Assembly: GCF_020382885.2 (NCBI RefSeq)
Contig: NC_058493.1
Coordinates: 26,528,999 to 26,592,998 of the forward strand
Source: Scatophagus argus
Lineage: Eukaryota; Chordata; Actinopteri; Scatophagidae
Direction of reading: 5' to 3'
Length of the DNA: 64,000 nt
The position numbers and the translations under genes were made by a program. The notes under the pieces were generated by a model that worked only from the letters and a program-made list of their open reading frames with translations, was not told where the DNA came from and did not search any database. Below, piece by piece: positions 28,550 to 40,839 of this stretch (position 1 is its first letter; every line of letters begins with the position of its first letter).

Positions 28550-28715
28550 GTTGCAACAACGAATGAATTGATAGTGCTTATATTAATTAGTTTTTTGCAC
28601 GCCGTCGATGTCATTATTGTCGCTAACTCGAGCATTTTTGGAGGGAAAGGGCTGTTTGTGGTCGTCATTTTTTGTGTTTGCCGGTCATTAAAAATTAATT
28701 TTCATATGAAAGAAG
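28550..28715. promoter_or_regulatory. Candidate conserved non-coding block
   Basis: Contains gaatgaattgatag, atattaattagttt, tgtcattattgtcgc and cattaaaaattaattttcat, which is a concentration of homeodomain (TAATTA) and SOX-type (ATTGT) cores, before a GT microsatellite at 28737. Enhancer function is inferred. Confidence 0.3.
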
Positions 28716-28735
28716 AGAAAAAAACATTAACTTCA

Positions 28736-28736
<1 letters not shown>

Positions 28737-28768
<32 letters not shown>
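28737..28768. repeat. GT microsatellite
   Basis: About 30 bases of (GT)n. Open frames across it consist of alternating Cys-Val and are artefacts. Confidence 0.9.
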
Positions 28769-28770
<2 letters not shown>

Positions 28771-30747
28771 GTCTCTTTGCATGTGAATGCAGCCGTGATC
28801 CCTGGACTCAGGAGACGGCCTATCATGGCCTGTCATCTCTAATCCCTGAAATATTGTCCCAGTTCAATGAGTGGTGTAAAATTGGAACATATGCGTCATT
28901 ATTCTGTAAATCTTTCATTATGCCATGATGGCCTGTTTGTCATCTCATACTAGCTTCCTTTCACAGGCTGTTCAAGCTGCAAACATCCCATATCACAGTA
29001 TTTGCGAATAATGTCATTTTTTCAGCAAATACGCAGAAGCTTCTGTTTCTCAAATTGCGTGAATGATGGCTGCAGATTTACTTCAAGGAAAGTGCATGTG
29101 TTAAACTATGTGTCTCCCTGTAACAACAAATGGTAGCTGTGATTTCCCATCCATCTGCTGGGATTGTGGAGATCCTCGGAGATCTGTCCAGGCTGCGCTG
29201 GTTTGGACACACGTCGTAAAGCTAACAGTGTTGGACTCGCAGACTGTGACACTCAGATTTGCTTCCCCCTTGATCAGTTTGTCTCCGCTTGTCTCTCTGT
29301 ATCTGCTTCAGAGAAAAGACTGTACAGATCCATCAAAGTGCAGACACAAAGGAAAGCCGATGGGAAAACGCTGAAGGAGATCCATGGCCATGGATAATAG
29401 CTGGAATCACACTGTCTCATGAAAACTAGAAAGTAAAACAACTGGAACCAAGAACACTGTGTATGTGTGTGGCAGGGCAAACAATGGGCCACTCTCTAAG
29501 TTTTTACATTTTCCATATTCCCTTAACAGAAGGCAAAGTTTGAGAGCAAGTGGAGTTCCTTCCATCCATAGCCTGAAAAGGATCGAAGCTTTACCTCAAG
29601 TGATTTTCTGAAGGCAAGTGAGAGTTTCAAATTCCTGCTCTGCGGCTTGTTGTCTTTGGAGTGGACTCTCTCTGAGACCATTGTGCTCTCCTTGACCTTA
29701 AGTGTCTTATCATTTGGCCCTGCAGAGCAGAGGTCACTCTGCAGAAGATGACCCTTCCCCCTGCCCGCTCCATGCGGCTTTTGCACGAAGGCTCTCAAAC
29801 TAAAGATAATGTACAAAGTACTCCGAGATAAACCCAAATGCTGCTTTGAACAACCTTGAATGGAAAACAAATGGAAAAGTTGGAGATTTTGAGGATTCAG
29901 AGTAAGATTTACAGGCTTCAGCAGTCATCTGTAAAGTTTCTCAAAGCTTTTGCTCTTCCATATTGTTTCTGGTGGACTGGCTTAACCTCACATCCTGGTC
30001 ATGAGTTCATCATGAAAGGCCAGTTGCAAGCCTGGTGTTTCTTTGTTCAGTCAGCTGATAGCTGAGGAAAAAAACATGAAAGTACTCCTGTGTCTCACTG
30101 TCTCTGATCTGGATAAACTGTGTCATTTCTCGCTCATTAAGCTGAAACGGCTCTGAGCTCAACATGGCTGCTAAACCTGAGGAGAGAGGAGGTGTGAAGA
30201 AGAAGAAAGGGGGAAATGGACTGCAGGAGACGGTGAAAGGGATAGACGAGTGATGGTTTGGAGAACTGACAAGCAGAAGGGGGGCGTTAAAGGCCTGGTG
30301 GAACAGAGGTCACCTCACCTAGGGCCCATTAAACTCTCCATAATGCAATGATGGGATCAATTACAGGCCACACTGGGACCGAGAACCAGCACAGGCCAAT
30401 GGCTCCAAATGGCTGTATGTGACTTTGAGATGCAGGACTTTGACTGCTCCAGGAATCAGACCTGGGGGGTCTGCTGTGTGGAAAGTCAGTCAGACCACAT
30501 TACTGCTGTCTGTATGACCAAAGACGTTTACCATCCTGACGGTCATCATGCCTCACAGAGTTTCAACGGGGTAAATGGACCAGCTGATGGTCCACATCCG
30601 GGTTGGCGACACCTGGCCTGTCGACAGCTTCAAACCGCCACCTCACACTGAGGCCCAAGAGGTTTCAATCCATAGTACTGCAGTCACAGGTTCATCAGCC
30701 AATGTTTGAGTGCACATTTTCTTTAAATATTTTGACCCTGTACTGCA

Positions 30748-30960
30748 GGTACTGAGAGCTGCAACTAATCACTATTTCGTTCTCAGTTAGTCTTTTTTGA
30801 TTTGATCAGTTCTGGCCATAAGGAGCTTTAGTCCAACCTTCAGTCCAAAACTCAGTCAGAGAGAAAAGCAACAAATCCAAACATCTGAGTGGCTGGAAGA
30901 TAATTTCTTGTATTTTTGCCCTCACGGTTTGTAACAAATGAAGATTAATGATCACAATTG
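30748..30960. mobile_element. Short non-autonomous transposon remnant (MITE-like)
   Basis: Begins gagctgcaactaatcac and contains gagagaaaagcaacaaatcc and a later gaagattaatgatcac end. This word order belongs to a widespread fish MITE-like repeat whose termini carry the gagctgcaac motif and ATTAAT-type words. The copy is heavily diverged. The family name is not claimed. Confidence 0.45.
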
Positions 30961-32248
30961 TAAATAGCGGTGCTAATTATTTTAGGTTACATCCATGTTG
31001 GATGCAGCAGTTGGGGCCATTTTACACATAATCCCCCAATTTTAGGGGACAAAAAGTAATCGGACAAGTTAACAACCTTAAATAAGTCCATTTAGGCGTT
31101 TGGTGTGATATCACTGACTGTGTGGAGAACTACAGACCATCCACAGACACCAGATGCTGCGTCTTCCCTGATGATGCTCTACTAAGCTGCACTACAAGCA
31201 TCTTCTTCTCCTTGTGGGAATTGATTTGGAGAGCTCAAAACATTTCACCACTCAGCTCACAAAACTGTTAGTGACTTTGGCTTGCATGTTTGGGTGTTGA
31301 ACTTAAGACAAATACCAGCACTTTTACGTCATTGTCACTGTTTCGTTTCAGATTAAATGTGACAAAGGGCAGACCGAAGGTTCAGAATGAGTGGGTTAAA
31401 ACAACAGAATAATGCTTCCAAAAAGGAACTCAGCTTGTGGACCAAAAGAGGACTTTGTCCAAATATTTTAGTCCGTTTCTGAGATTCCTGAAATGCATCT
31501 CATTTTCGCTCGCAGCTCACTGGTCTGAAATACAACGCCAGAAAAGGCTCTCCTTGAAACTTTTCAAATGAAATCCACAGAATCTGAAGGTCAGCAGTAT
31601 TTTCTTTGGTCGTGTCCATTCATGACAACATAAACACTGAACTCTTGCTCCCGGCTCTGGTTTTTTTCCTCCTCAATGTGAAAGAACATAAGTGGAAAAA
31701 GCTAAATGCTCTGTCGTTTTGTTGTTGATCTTCGATTAATCATGAGAGGCCAAGTGCAAGAACCGTGTCCAGCCTTGTTTATGCAGAGCTCAGCTAGCAC
31801 CCTTTCAACAACACACACACACACACAGTGGCACATGCAAACACACACTTGTGCAGAAGGAGCAGCAGCAGCACTGAAAAGATCACTGGTTTCCTCCTGT
31901 TATGCAAATGCATCAAAACGCTTGAGTGAGAATTATATATGAATCCAATGAGGCTTTTTCTCTCTTTTAGAAATGCTTAGCCACAAGTACTGAGAGCTCT
32001 CAATGGCAAGCGTCCGCTTCACTCCCTGGCCATGCGTATTATTCAGCTTGACGAGACGCAAACTGACATAAGCACCCGGGCTCACTTTCACCCACTGGCA
32101 ATCCGATTATATGGCCAACACGGCATCAATGCTGCAGGGCCAACAGGCAGTGAAGTCCGTCAAGCATCCCCTCCTCCACCCAAGCCCCTTCTTTCCCCAT
32201 TCATACCTTCTTCTTCTTCTTCTTCAACTGCCCTGCACAGCCACCCCT

Positions 32249-32250
<2 letters not shown>

Positions 32251-32299
<49 letters not shown>
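32251..32299. repeat. CA microsatellite
   Basis: About 49 bases of uninterrupted (CA)n, among the longest simple repeats in the window. Confidence 0.95.
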
Positions 32300-32301
<2 letters not shown>

Positions 32302-32579
32302 CTTCACAAGCTTCCAGCCCCAGTAAACAACAAACCTTCAAGCCAGGAAGCAAAACTTTCTTGGAAAGAAGTAAACATAGTCAAGTAAAACTTTGAATTC
32401 CACCTCCTTTCACTGTGTAAGCAGCATTTCCTCATGTTGGTGCAGTTAACTGAAAACTTGCAAACAAGCATTTTATTGCATTTTTCATGTACCCCTCAGG
32501 CTTGTCCTTGCCGACCGTGCAGCTCTGGAGAGCACAAAGACAGTATTAGGCAGCTGCATGTGGTGGCCTTCTGAACCCT

Positions 32580-32900
32580 GCCCAGAGCCCGTTCAGTCCC
32601 TAACCATCACATATTAGCTGCTATATCTATATCAGACGAGTGCTGTGTGGACCGACCAGGAGAGTCACCGCTAATGTCACGACGGGACTCCTAAGCTAAA
32701 CCGGTGTTGACAACCACAGAGCCTGGCCTTCTTTTCCGCGCTGGGCGGCGACGCTTGGGTCCTCAGACGGGGCACCCGCTGGAGCAGTGGGTGTTTACAT
32801 GACGCTACCCGAAAAGACTGCCAGGTGCTTGGGAGGAGGGGGTTGGAGTGGAGGCTCCTCTTGCATTTCGCCCAGCATCCGTGAAACTAATGTAGAGATG
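32580..32900. promoter_or_regulatory. Candidate conserved non-coding block
   Basis: A non-repetitive stretch with catattagctgctatatc, caccgctaatgtcacgacgg and a GC-rich middle (gcgctgggcggcgacgc), then gtgtttacatgacg, a forkhead-like core. No open frame fits. Regulatory function is only suggested by composition and by proximity to dbx1. Confidence 0.25.
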
Positions 32901-33294
32901 AGATTAAACTTGCAGAGAGATACATTTGCAATTGATTAACGCTGAGCCACTGTGACAAATTGTATATGCTTTTGAGGGAGTGTGTGTGCGGGTCTTTTTG
33001 TGTGTGTGTGGATACAATATCTCTGCTGGATTACTGTTAAAACTGGAGAGGCTGGTTAAACAACAAACTACTTACACACTGGATTCTGTGTCTTTGTGAG
33101 CACCAGGTGTTTTGTTTTTTGGGGTTTTTTTTTTGGTCAGAAATCATAATTAAAATATTTCAGATCTGAATAATTTCTAATCTTATCAGGTAGAGTGTAA
33201 GGAGCCAGTGGAGGATGTTCCACCTGCCTGACCGTCCCCTCTAAAACAAGGATTTAGAGGACTGCTGTGCTTCCTCTGCACCCCTCTGTTTTGT

Positions 33295-33560
33295 CTGGTA
33301 TTAATGAGCAATTAACTTTGCATACAAGGTCACGGACAATGGTACTGGTTGTCAGATTATGCTAATGCTTTTGGCTGTGGCTGCACTGAAAGAGGACAGG
33401 GAATCCCTGTCAATAGAGAGGGTTGTGGCCTTTCTCCGAGATGAGAAAATGATATGCAAACTGTACCAACATGCGCTTTAAGAGGATTAGGACGCCACTC
33501 GACATCCATACCGACAACTGCTAATAAATGAACAGCAGAAAGGGGAGGCAAGTGTCCCAG
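33295..33560. promoter_or_regulatory. Candidate enhancer with POU, SOX and nuclear-receptor words
   Basis: Within about 200 bases are tattaatgagcaattaac, caaggtcacggacaatgg (a TCAAGGTCA-like half-site next to a SOX-like ACAATGG), gattatgctaatgc and gatatgcaaac (POU/octamer-like). It lies about 4 kb upstream of dbx1, which is active in SOX/POU-positive neural progenitors. Motifs are seen; function is inferred. Confidence 0.35.
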
Positions 33561-36500
33561 TCTGGACCGGAGAGAGCAAATCTGCTCTGAAAGTGGAACT
33601 TTGGCGATGCAGCTTGGATGGTTCATGAAACTTTAAATGTGCGTGTACTTGATGGCGTGATTTGATGAGTTGTAAGCGCGGGGGGTTTACAACTACGGTG
33701 AGATTAAAAACGATGACAAAAGCTCATCTGAAAGAATTCAGCGTGGACTGGAGCTGATGAAGAAAGAAGAAAAAGAAGCGAGCCTGGGGTGAAACTAAGA
33801 AGTTGAACTCCCATTGCCAGGAGAGAGCGAACAGGTGCAGCCAGAGTTCATACAGAGCGCTTTGTGCACTGATATGGCTCCGGTCCATTCGGGGAAGAGG
33901 GAGGGGCCATGTTTAATACAAAGTTAATATCGATTTAATGCTTGTCACTGCTCCTCTGAATCTTGTGGCATCGCTAATTCTCTCCGGGCTGAGCGGGGCT
34001 TTTGCGCCGCCTGCGCCAGATGCTGCAGGGCCGTTCAGAGCCTCCGGTGAGCCGAGGTGACGCCGCGGCCAAACCCCCCCGAGCCGCCGATGAGGTGAAG
34101 GCCGGTCGCAAACTGAAGCCACTGAAACAGATGTTTGGTTAACTTCACATGACAGCAGCGACGATTCCCTTCAGCTTCATCATGAAACAGTCTGAGAAAT
34201 AAGGTGCAAACTGGTGGCAGGAGGACTTCAAAACGTTATGCAAGTAAAAGCAGCAATAAACTGGAAACAAAAACTGCTTCACTACAAGCACTCTGAGTAC
34301 ATTTATGGACCAAATCAGACACTGTAGCAAAAAGAAGAAGCAAAAGTGTTTATCCTGTGTGAAGCTGAATGTAACTGCTGTATTAACACACAGGCAGCGT
34401 TTCAGTGCAGCTGGCGGACGTGGAACTTAATTTAACTGTTTTATGTACTTTGTGGATCAATTAGTCGATGAAAATGTACGACGTTTTAAAGGAAATACAG
34501 CGAGCTCTCACATAGTGACAAAATGTCTTAAAATGGAAATATTTCAGTAAAGGATAAGCACCTCCAAACAAAGTAAATCAGCTCCCGGCAGTGTGTGTTC
34601 ACAGATCTCCATGTAATATTAAAAAAACATCTCAACTTCATTTGTTTCTGAGCTTCTCTTTAAGCGCCACAAATCGCGTTGCGCTGCGTTTTCATTTCCC
34701 AAACCCCGACGGGGCTGGACGCAGGCTGAATGGCCGCAGGGCTCAGATGGATGGACTGGTGACCGGTGTCAGATACGAGACTGCAACCAGTCAGCACAAT
34801 CTGTTCATCCCCGGTGCGGTGAAAGGACGAGGTGTCGCCTCCGCTCGGTGCGGCCACGTCACCGATAAATAATGAGGGAATAATAAACAGTTAACCACCT
34901 GTCGGACCCGCGGCACAATGGGGCGGCCCATTCAGAGCCTCTCATGCATGGCTAACATATTTACTCAGCCCCTTTCACTTAACGAAGCAGAAAGAGAGCC
35001 AAGACAATAAGTTAAGTTCATCTCTGCGGTGAAGTGGCTTGGCCCAGTCGGACAAAACTCGAACAGAGGCCCGCATGAGAACAAATAAAAAAAAACGATG
35101 TTATAAAGTGTCATTAGGCCACAGGCGGCCGCGCGTGAACGCGATGAAGCGACGTGAACGTAAGAGCTGAAACGTTAAAATGCCGCATTCGTGTTGCAAG
35201 TTCACAATCCTGATTACAAACGAGCGGAGCACAGACGCAAACCGGTGCTAATAACCGCTTATGAACGGACACAACGTTGAAGAGGCTGGAAAATACACGA
35301 CAAATGATCCCCATAAAGTCCCGTAAGCTTCAACAAGTTGATCGTCCGAGTGCCGGACTGCTCGTGGTCGTGGTTGTTGTTGGTAATATTTCAGAGATGT
35401 GCTGTTGATGTGTTCCACTGAGCCGCGGCCAGCTGTTTTCGGCCGGCCTGGTAAAGGCGCGGGGACGTGGCAGGCTTGCAAAGCTCGTAGAAATTCGTCT
35501 CGGTCAGCCAGAGCAGCCTGCGCTTCCTGCTAACCATCTGCTTAGCGCTCACAAAAGGAGGATTTCGGGCAGCCAAGTAAAGGAATATGGGCTCATAAAA
35601 AGGCCTTGAAGGTCTTGTTGCGTGTTGGAGGTGTCGCTGCGGTGACGGAGCGCCGTGTTCACGCCTGCTTGTGCGTCCTGCGCTCGTAAAGCAGACGCAC
35701 CTCTCCCTCCAAAGGATCATTTCACGGAGGCGTTCCCTTTTAATTATCGGATTGTGGCCGGTTTATATTAGACTGATGTTGAAGCACTTATCGTTATTTG
35801 AGCTAATCCCGAATGATGCGAGCCGACTGGCTGCTTTGCTTCGAGCCAGAATGCGGAGGGACCGACGGGCCTTCAGTTAACTGAAAGTTTCTTTAAAAAC
35901 ACTTTAAATTGGCACTTTTTGAAAATAAAAATTTCATTATGGCCATTAAAGCATGGAAATAATAATGTACCAAAAGTATATTATCATTAAACACGCGCAG
36001 ACTGAAAAATAATTCCACATGGTCACCTTAACAAGGGACTTTGTGGTGTATTTTCGTTAGTTTGGAAAAAAGTATAAAATACATATTTGAGTGTAAATCT
36101 CGTAGACAACAATTAATTAAAATTAAAATATTAACTTGAGAGTTGGGCAATGTGACAAGAACAGGCATGAATTTAAAAAAAATCAACAGCAAACAGTAAA
36201 CAAATTAAGAATTAAGAGAAATTAACACACTGATTAATAAAATCACACAATAAAACAATGTATTTTTTTCTAAACCTCTTTAAATTATTTTATTGCAGGC
36301 TATTTCTCATTTTAATTGTGTATAAAACTGGCAACAATTACGCGTTTTCCCCCCTTTGGGTCTGCGATGCATTTTCGCCTGATTGCTCGGCTTTAGCGGG
36401 TTTTCAGGGGCAAAGCTGACAGAACACGACTATCAGGCTCCAAGTCGCTTTAATAAGAGTTTTATATGGGCTCTCAGTGTCCGCTCATATGAATGCGTTT

Positions 36501-37189
36501 TAAATCAAATCACAGATGCACTTTTATTCAGCCGGTTAAAATAGCAGAACAAAACCGTCTTTAGAAATAAAGCTTTTTTTATTCCACGGGGCTTTTTTTC
36601 CTCCTTTTTTGGAGGCAGAGTGAGGGGAGCAGAGAAAGGCCGTGGGGCGCCTCCTCCGCAGCTGAGGGTGACAGTTAGTTCATGGTTAACAGGATCAGGA
36701 GCGCACGGCTCAGGCCGCACACTTCTGCGCGCACTGAGCCGCCGCTCCGCGCACTCAATGAAGCCTGCGCAGAAAAGAGTGATATTTAACACATCTGTTA
36801 AAGCGTTTTGATAGCAGAAATCCGTTTAAGACATTATTCCATGACGAGGGCCAGATTGAGTGTTGAGAATCCCATGAAACCCTAAAACTGATTTACATTT
36901 GAGATGCTGCACAGCGTCTGCAACCGAAGGACAACATGTAGACTTAACAAAATGATAGAAATCACCTGTTAAGTTAAGTTTTAGACGTGGAGCCCGATTA
37001 TCACACATTTACCCCAAGGGGCTTTAAATGGTTTGATGTTAGGGACAGTAAGCCCCAAGTTTCACCTACTCCTGTTTTTATTTGCAGCCCTGGAAACAGA
37101 ATAAAAGAATAATTTAGCATTTTAAAGAGTATATTTTTATATCCTGCGCAACAGAAGACAGCCTGGATGGAAAAGAATAATGTACCCTT
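33561..37189. other. Upstream flank of dbx1, no gene seen
   Basis: Increasingly CG-containing sequence between 33.9 and 36.8 kb, with AT-rich gaps near 35.9-36.3 kb. Open frames on both strands (for example around 35391-35720 and 36505-36792) lack motifs and are explained by the GC-rich composition. Unannotated enhancers are likely but cannot be pinned down by eye. Confidence 0.45.
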
Positions 37190-37440
37190 TTAACGTCCCG
37201 ATTTAATGACTGAATCTGTAAAGATTGCTCTTTAATTAGGCCGCTTGCCTCCGCCAAACAAAACAAATTCAAAGGAAAGTGGTCAACGTGCAAAATTGAT
37301 GACTGAGCCTCCTTTGTCCCGGGGACATTGTGTGTTGCTTGCTTATGAAGTCTAATGCAATCATAAATTGCGTCCTCCGGCCAATCAGCGGGCCGGGGGA
37401 TGCGGCATGAAAGCGACCCATGTGGAGAACTTTGTTGAGC
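37190..37440 (+). promoter_or_regulatory. dbx1 proximal regulatory region
   Basis: Directly upstream of dbx1 are gctctttaattaggcc (homeodomain core), cctcctttgtcccggggaca and gacattgtgtg (SOX-like), tctaatgcaatcataaattg, and a CCAAT box in cggccaatcagcggg near 37379-37390. After them come the TATA box and start region. Such density fits the promoter-proximal control region of a developmental homeobox gene. Which factors bind is inferred. Confidence 0.45.
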
Positions 37441-37499
37441 CCCATTGTTGAGGCTGTCAGGCCTGAGCGGAGGGCCGGGGGTGTGGGGGGGCAGGCTGC

Positions 37500-37506
37500 T
37501 ATAAAA
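37500..37506 (+). promoter_or_regulatory. dbx1 TATA box
   Basis: TATAAAA in gctgctataaaactgctc lies about 120 bases upstream of the dbx1 ATG and about 110 bases downstream of a CCAAT box. A start site near 37530 and a 5' UTR of about 100 bases are inferred. Confidence 0.65.
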
Positions 37507-37628
37507 CTGCTCTCCCCAGAGTGAGGGGACCAGAGGAGTTAGCAGCCATTCACACGACTCATTCCCTCCCAGCTACCACAAGGAGTATCTCAGAGTTCAC
37601 ACTCTGTTTTTTTTCTTCATCCGGGACC

Positions 37629-40334
37629 ATGATGATCCCAAGCGTCATCGCGCCTCCTGCCATCTACCCGGGCCTGTACCGGCCCGCCGCTGCCCTGCCG
37701 CTGCAGCAGACCCTGCCGTCCGTCTTCCCGACGCACTCCAGCTTTCTAGTGGAGGACCTGCTGCGGATAAGCCGCCCGGCCGCCTTCATAAACCGGACTG
37801 TCCCGCCAACGAGCGCCTCCCTGCCCACCGCCACGACCACCGTGTCCTTCAGCGGCGCAGCCTTGGAGCGCGCGGCGGCCACGACCGCGATGACGCGCGA
37901 ATCGTGCTCGCCGAAAACGTCAGTGCCGAGCAGCAAGGACCCAACTTTTCTCAAGTTTGGAGTGAGCGCCATCCTCGCACCTTCACCAAAGACCGGTGAG
38001 TGGACCGACTCCTCCGGGCTTCTGCCTGCAGTCTGAGCTGATGTGTTTGGTTGTTAACGTGTGTGATGTTCCTCCACAGCGTCGCCCCCTCCCGCAGTCC
38101 ACGGCCTGCACTCCAAGACCTTCCCCATCCCCTGCTTCGACGGAAACTTTCACCCCATATTCAGGACACCTTATTTACCAGGTAGGCGCCACCTTTACGC
38201 ACGTCCTCTTCAGAGAAGCACCTCTCTTTATCCTCTGGTATTCTGGCTCAGCTAAACACTGTCACCCCCTGTCATTGACTTTTACCAGAAAAGAAGAAAT
38301 CACTGTCTTACTAATGGGGACCGCTGGCTCGGGCCCCTGCCCGGACCCACCCACCCCCTAATTAACCAATTATCCCAAATCGTCACGCTCTAAATTTGAG
38401 GCGGGGTGGCGAGTTATCGCCCCCCCCTGCTTCCCATTGGGGGGCGTTTTGGCATTTCTCTGGCCCCGCGTTTTCCCACAGCGCCCGGGGGGCCACCGGG
38501 CCGCTGAGGCGGGCAACAAAGCCCTCAGCACCGTGACCAATTTGGTCAGCTCCCACCGGGCGAGCCACCCACACACCCCGGAGGATGACTTTTACCAGGG
38601 GGGGCAAAGGCGTGAACCAGTCATGCACTAATTTCCCTATTAGGCGCTATTGAGAGTTTTCAATATTCTCACAAGACCACATAGCGCGTCGTTGTTCCTG
38701 ATTCTGCTGCGGCCACAGGGCAGCTACAGTCAGGAGGGCGTCCAGCGGACAGCATCCAGACAGGGAAAGTGTCCTGCGCGGTGGGATCTTGAAGTAATGT
38801 TTAAAAAAGCCCAACCACGTCCAAAATGTCTCAGCTGGGGGAGGCTCGTCTCCCCAAGCTGCACGGCTCATAGGATAGGTTACCAGTGACCTCCAGTCCT
38901 CCTTCTCTCTGTGCCCTAAACGTTCCTCTATTCTCCGAGCGGGGCCAATCAACGAGTTGAGATAAAGAATAATCTCTTAGAAAAGTCTATAAAGTCGCTA
39001 GTCCGTGCTTTCATTCAGGCAAATCATAATGGAGATGGAGTCTTTTCATGGGCTCAGCTGAATGCCTCAACAAAACAACTCCGGCGTCCTGAATAGCTTT
39101 TCGTGTTCATTTAATGAAAATGATTTGAAGGCACGAAGAAAAAAAAATTCCCCTCCACTCCTCTGCTCTGCTCTCCCCCCACCGGGCATCAGTATTCTGG
39201 TATGCAGTTGTGTTTAGTTTGAAAGTGTAAATCTCCTTTTGTTGCCATAATATATGGCCTTCGCCGCCTGTCCAGAGTCTTTTCTGCGTTAGTTCATTAC
39301 TACACAATTACCGTTCACGGTTTATTAACTCCTCTATCCGCCCTCACAGGGTTCCTTAAAGGATATGCCACCTCTTTACCATACCAATGCGCTTGGGGAC
39401 CGGCCAATGTGCTAATTAGTCACCTCGTGCCATTTCACTCAAAACGGAGACGTATTGCGCAGTTCCAAAGGGGGGGAAACTTCCAATACGAGCTGGCTGA
39501 GAAGTATGGCCTTAAAGAGAAATCATTATATTCATGCAGAGCCTCTCCGGTGAGCGCGTTTAGGTTCAGCTTTATAAAACACCTTCTCCAACTCCACGGC
39601 TGGTCACGTCGTGGCTGCCGGGTCGCCTCGAGGAAGACTTCTGTGATCTTTTTCTGTGATGTGGCAAAGAAAACAGAATTCAGCTGGTTCTAACTTCTTC
39701 TTCTGTGTTCGCATTGTAGCATCCTCATCCGTTGTTCCCATCCCCGGGACCTTTTCGTGGCCCCTGGCCACCAGAGGGAAGCCGCGCAGAGGGATGCTGA
39801 GGAGGGCGGTGTTCTCAGACGTGCAGCGTAAGGCCTTGGAGAAAATGTTCCAGAAACAGAAGTACATCAGCAAGCCCGACAGGAAGAAACTGGCCTCTAA
39901 GCTGGGCCTGAAAGACTCACAGGTAAAACGTCACAAGTGGTTCTCATCTGCTTAAAATGTTCAGCGTCTCGTGCGTAATTGGCCCCCAAAGACGCTGTTG
40001 CGCACCGAACTTCAGCTCATTCATCATTTTCTTCTTGCCCTTACAGGTGAAAATCTGGTTCCAGAACCGGCGGATGAAGTGGAGAAACTCCAAGGAACGA
40101 GAGCTGCTGTCGTCCGGCGGCTGCCGCGAGCAGACGCTGCCCACCAAAGCCAACCCGCATCCGGACCTGAGCGACGTGGGCAAGAAGTCGTCAGCCGATG
40201 AAGAGGAGGAGGAGGAAGAAGAGTTCGGGAGGGAGAGTATAATGGCGGCAGGGTCCAGCATCTCCTCTCCGTCTCTTTCCAGTAAGCACTCGGACTTCTC
40301 AGAGTCAGACGAAGAAGAAATAACAGTATCTTAA
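37629..40334 (+). CDS. dbx1: Homeobox protein DBX1, complete, 4 exons
   Basis: Exons: 37629-37995, 38080-38181, 39720-39922 and 40047-40334 (TAA), all GT-AG, giving 319 aa. DBX1 is a nuclear homeodomain repressor that defines the p0-type interneuron progenitor domain of the neural tube. The N-terminus MMIPSVIAPPAIYPGLYRP and the eh1-like repressor motif FLVEDLLRI at about residues 39-47 are family hallmarks, as are FLKFGVSAIL and PIPGTFSWPL before the homeodomain. The homeodomain spans about residues 181-240, with RRAVFSDVQRKALEKMF in helix 1 and KIWFQNRRMKWRNSKE in helix 3, and is split by intron 3 inside helix 3 as in other DBX genes. The tail has SSGGCREQTLPTK, a polyglutamate run and the conserved C-terminus DEEEITVS. 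The ATG-ATG start was chosen because MM opens the family. Fish can have dbx1a and dbx1b; I cannot say which this is. Confidence 0.97.
38182..39719 (+). other. dbx1 intron 2
   Basis: An intron of about 1.5 kb, larger than the other two. It holds GC-rich stretches (38390-38620) with overlapping artefact frames. A later segment near 39350-39430 (ccttaaaggatatgcc, accggccaatgtgctaattag) looks like a possible intronic regulatory element. Confidence 0.5.
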
Positions 40335-40750
40335 TTTATTTTTATAAAGCAAATCTAGAGATATAACCCGTGTTTTGTTTTCATACGAGACTGTGAACAG
40401 ATCTGTAAGCAGCTGAGACAAGACCTCATAAATGTCCGTTTAAAAAAACAAAAACAAAAACAAAAAAAGTTTCGCTCAAGTTTGTTGCTTCATCAGCGCA
40501 TGCGCACTGGATCTGCTTCTGAGACACAATTTGCTGTTTTGCACAGCTTCGTTCAATTGTACAGTATTTTGTACAATTTTGTATGGACATTTTATGCCAA
40601 GAATATTGAGTTACCTTTACCTTGACCTTGAATAGAGTTGTTTATTGAAAATGTAGCTATTTCGTTAATAATTTATATGAATTTGTTTAATAAGTATGTT
40701 GTATTATGTGCTGTATATATGTTTATTTCACATGTTTTGTACAAATACCA

Positions 40751-40756
40751 AATAAA
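40751..40756 (+). terminator. dbx1 polyadenylation signal
   Basis: AATAAA about 420 bases after the dbx1 stop, within an AT-rich 3' UTR with several TATTTA/ATTTGT words. A second AATAAA near 40793 follows. The convergent nav2 3' UTR begins shortly beyond. Confidence 0.6.
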
Positions 40757-40839
40757 ATTGTAAACATTTCCAAGTCAAGTTGTCCAAGTTTTAATAAACG
40801 AACCATTTGACAAGTTTCAATCATAAATAATCATTAATT

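Larger units (their letters stand above)
28769..32579. other. Gene-poor interval, fourth part
   Basis: No gene supported. It includes a dispersed-repeat remnant near 30748-30960 and a long CA tract near 32251-32299. The remaining sequence shows no coding signature. Confidence 0.5.

Noticed and set aside
32111..32388. Thr-His-rich plus-strand open frames
   Set aside because: Produced by a long CA microsatellite; no gene signature.
37664..37972. Minus-strand 102-residue open frame inside dbx1 exon 1
   Set aside because: Shadow of the GC-rich dbx1 coding exon on the other strand.
38370..38960. Several open frames in dbx1 intron 2
   Set aside because: GC-rich intronic sequence. The dbx1 exons on either side splice in phase without it, and the frames show no homology.
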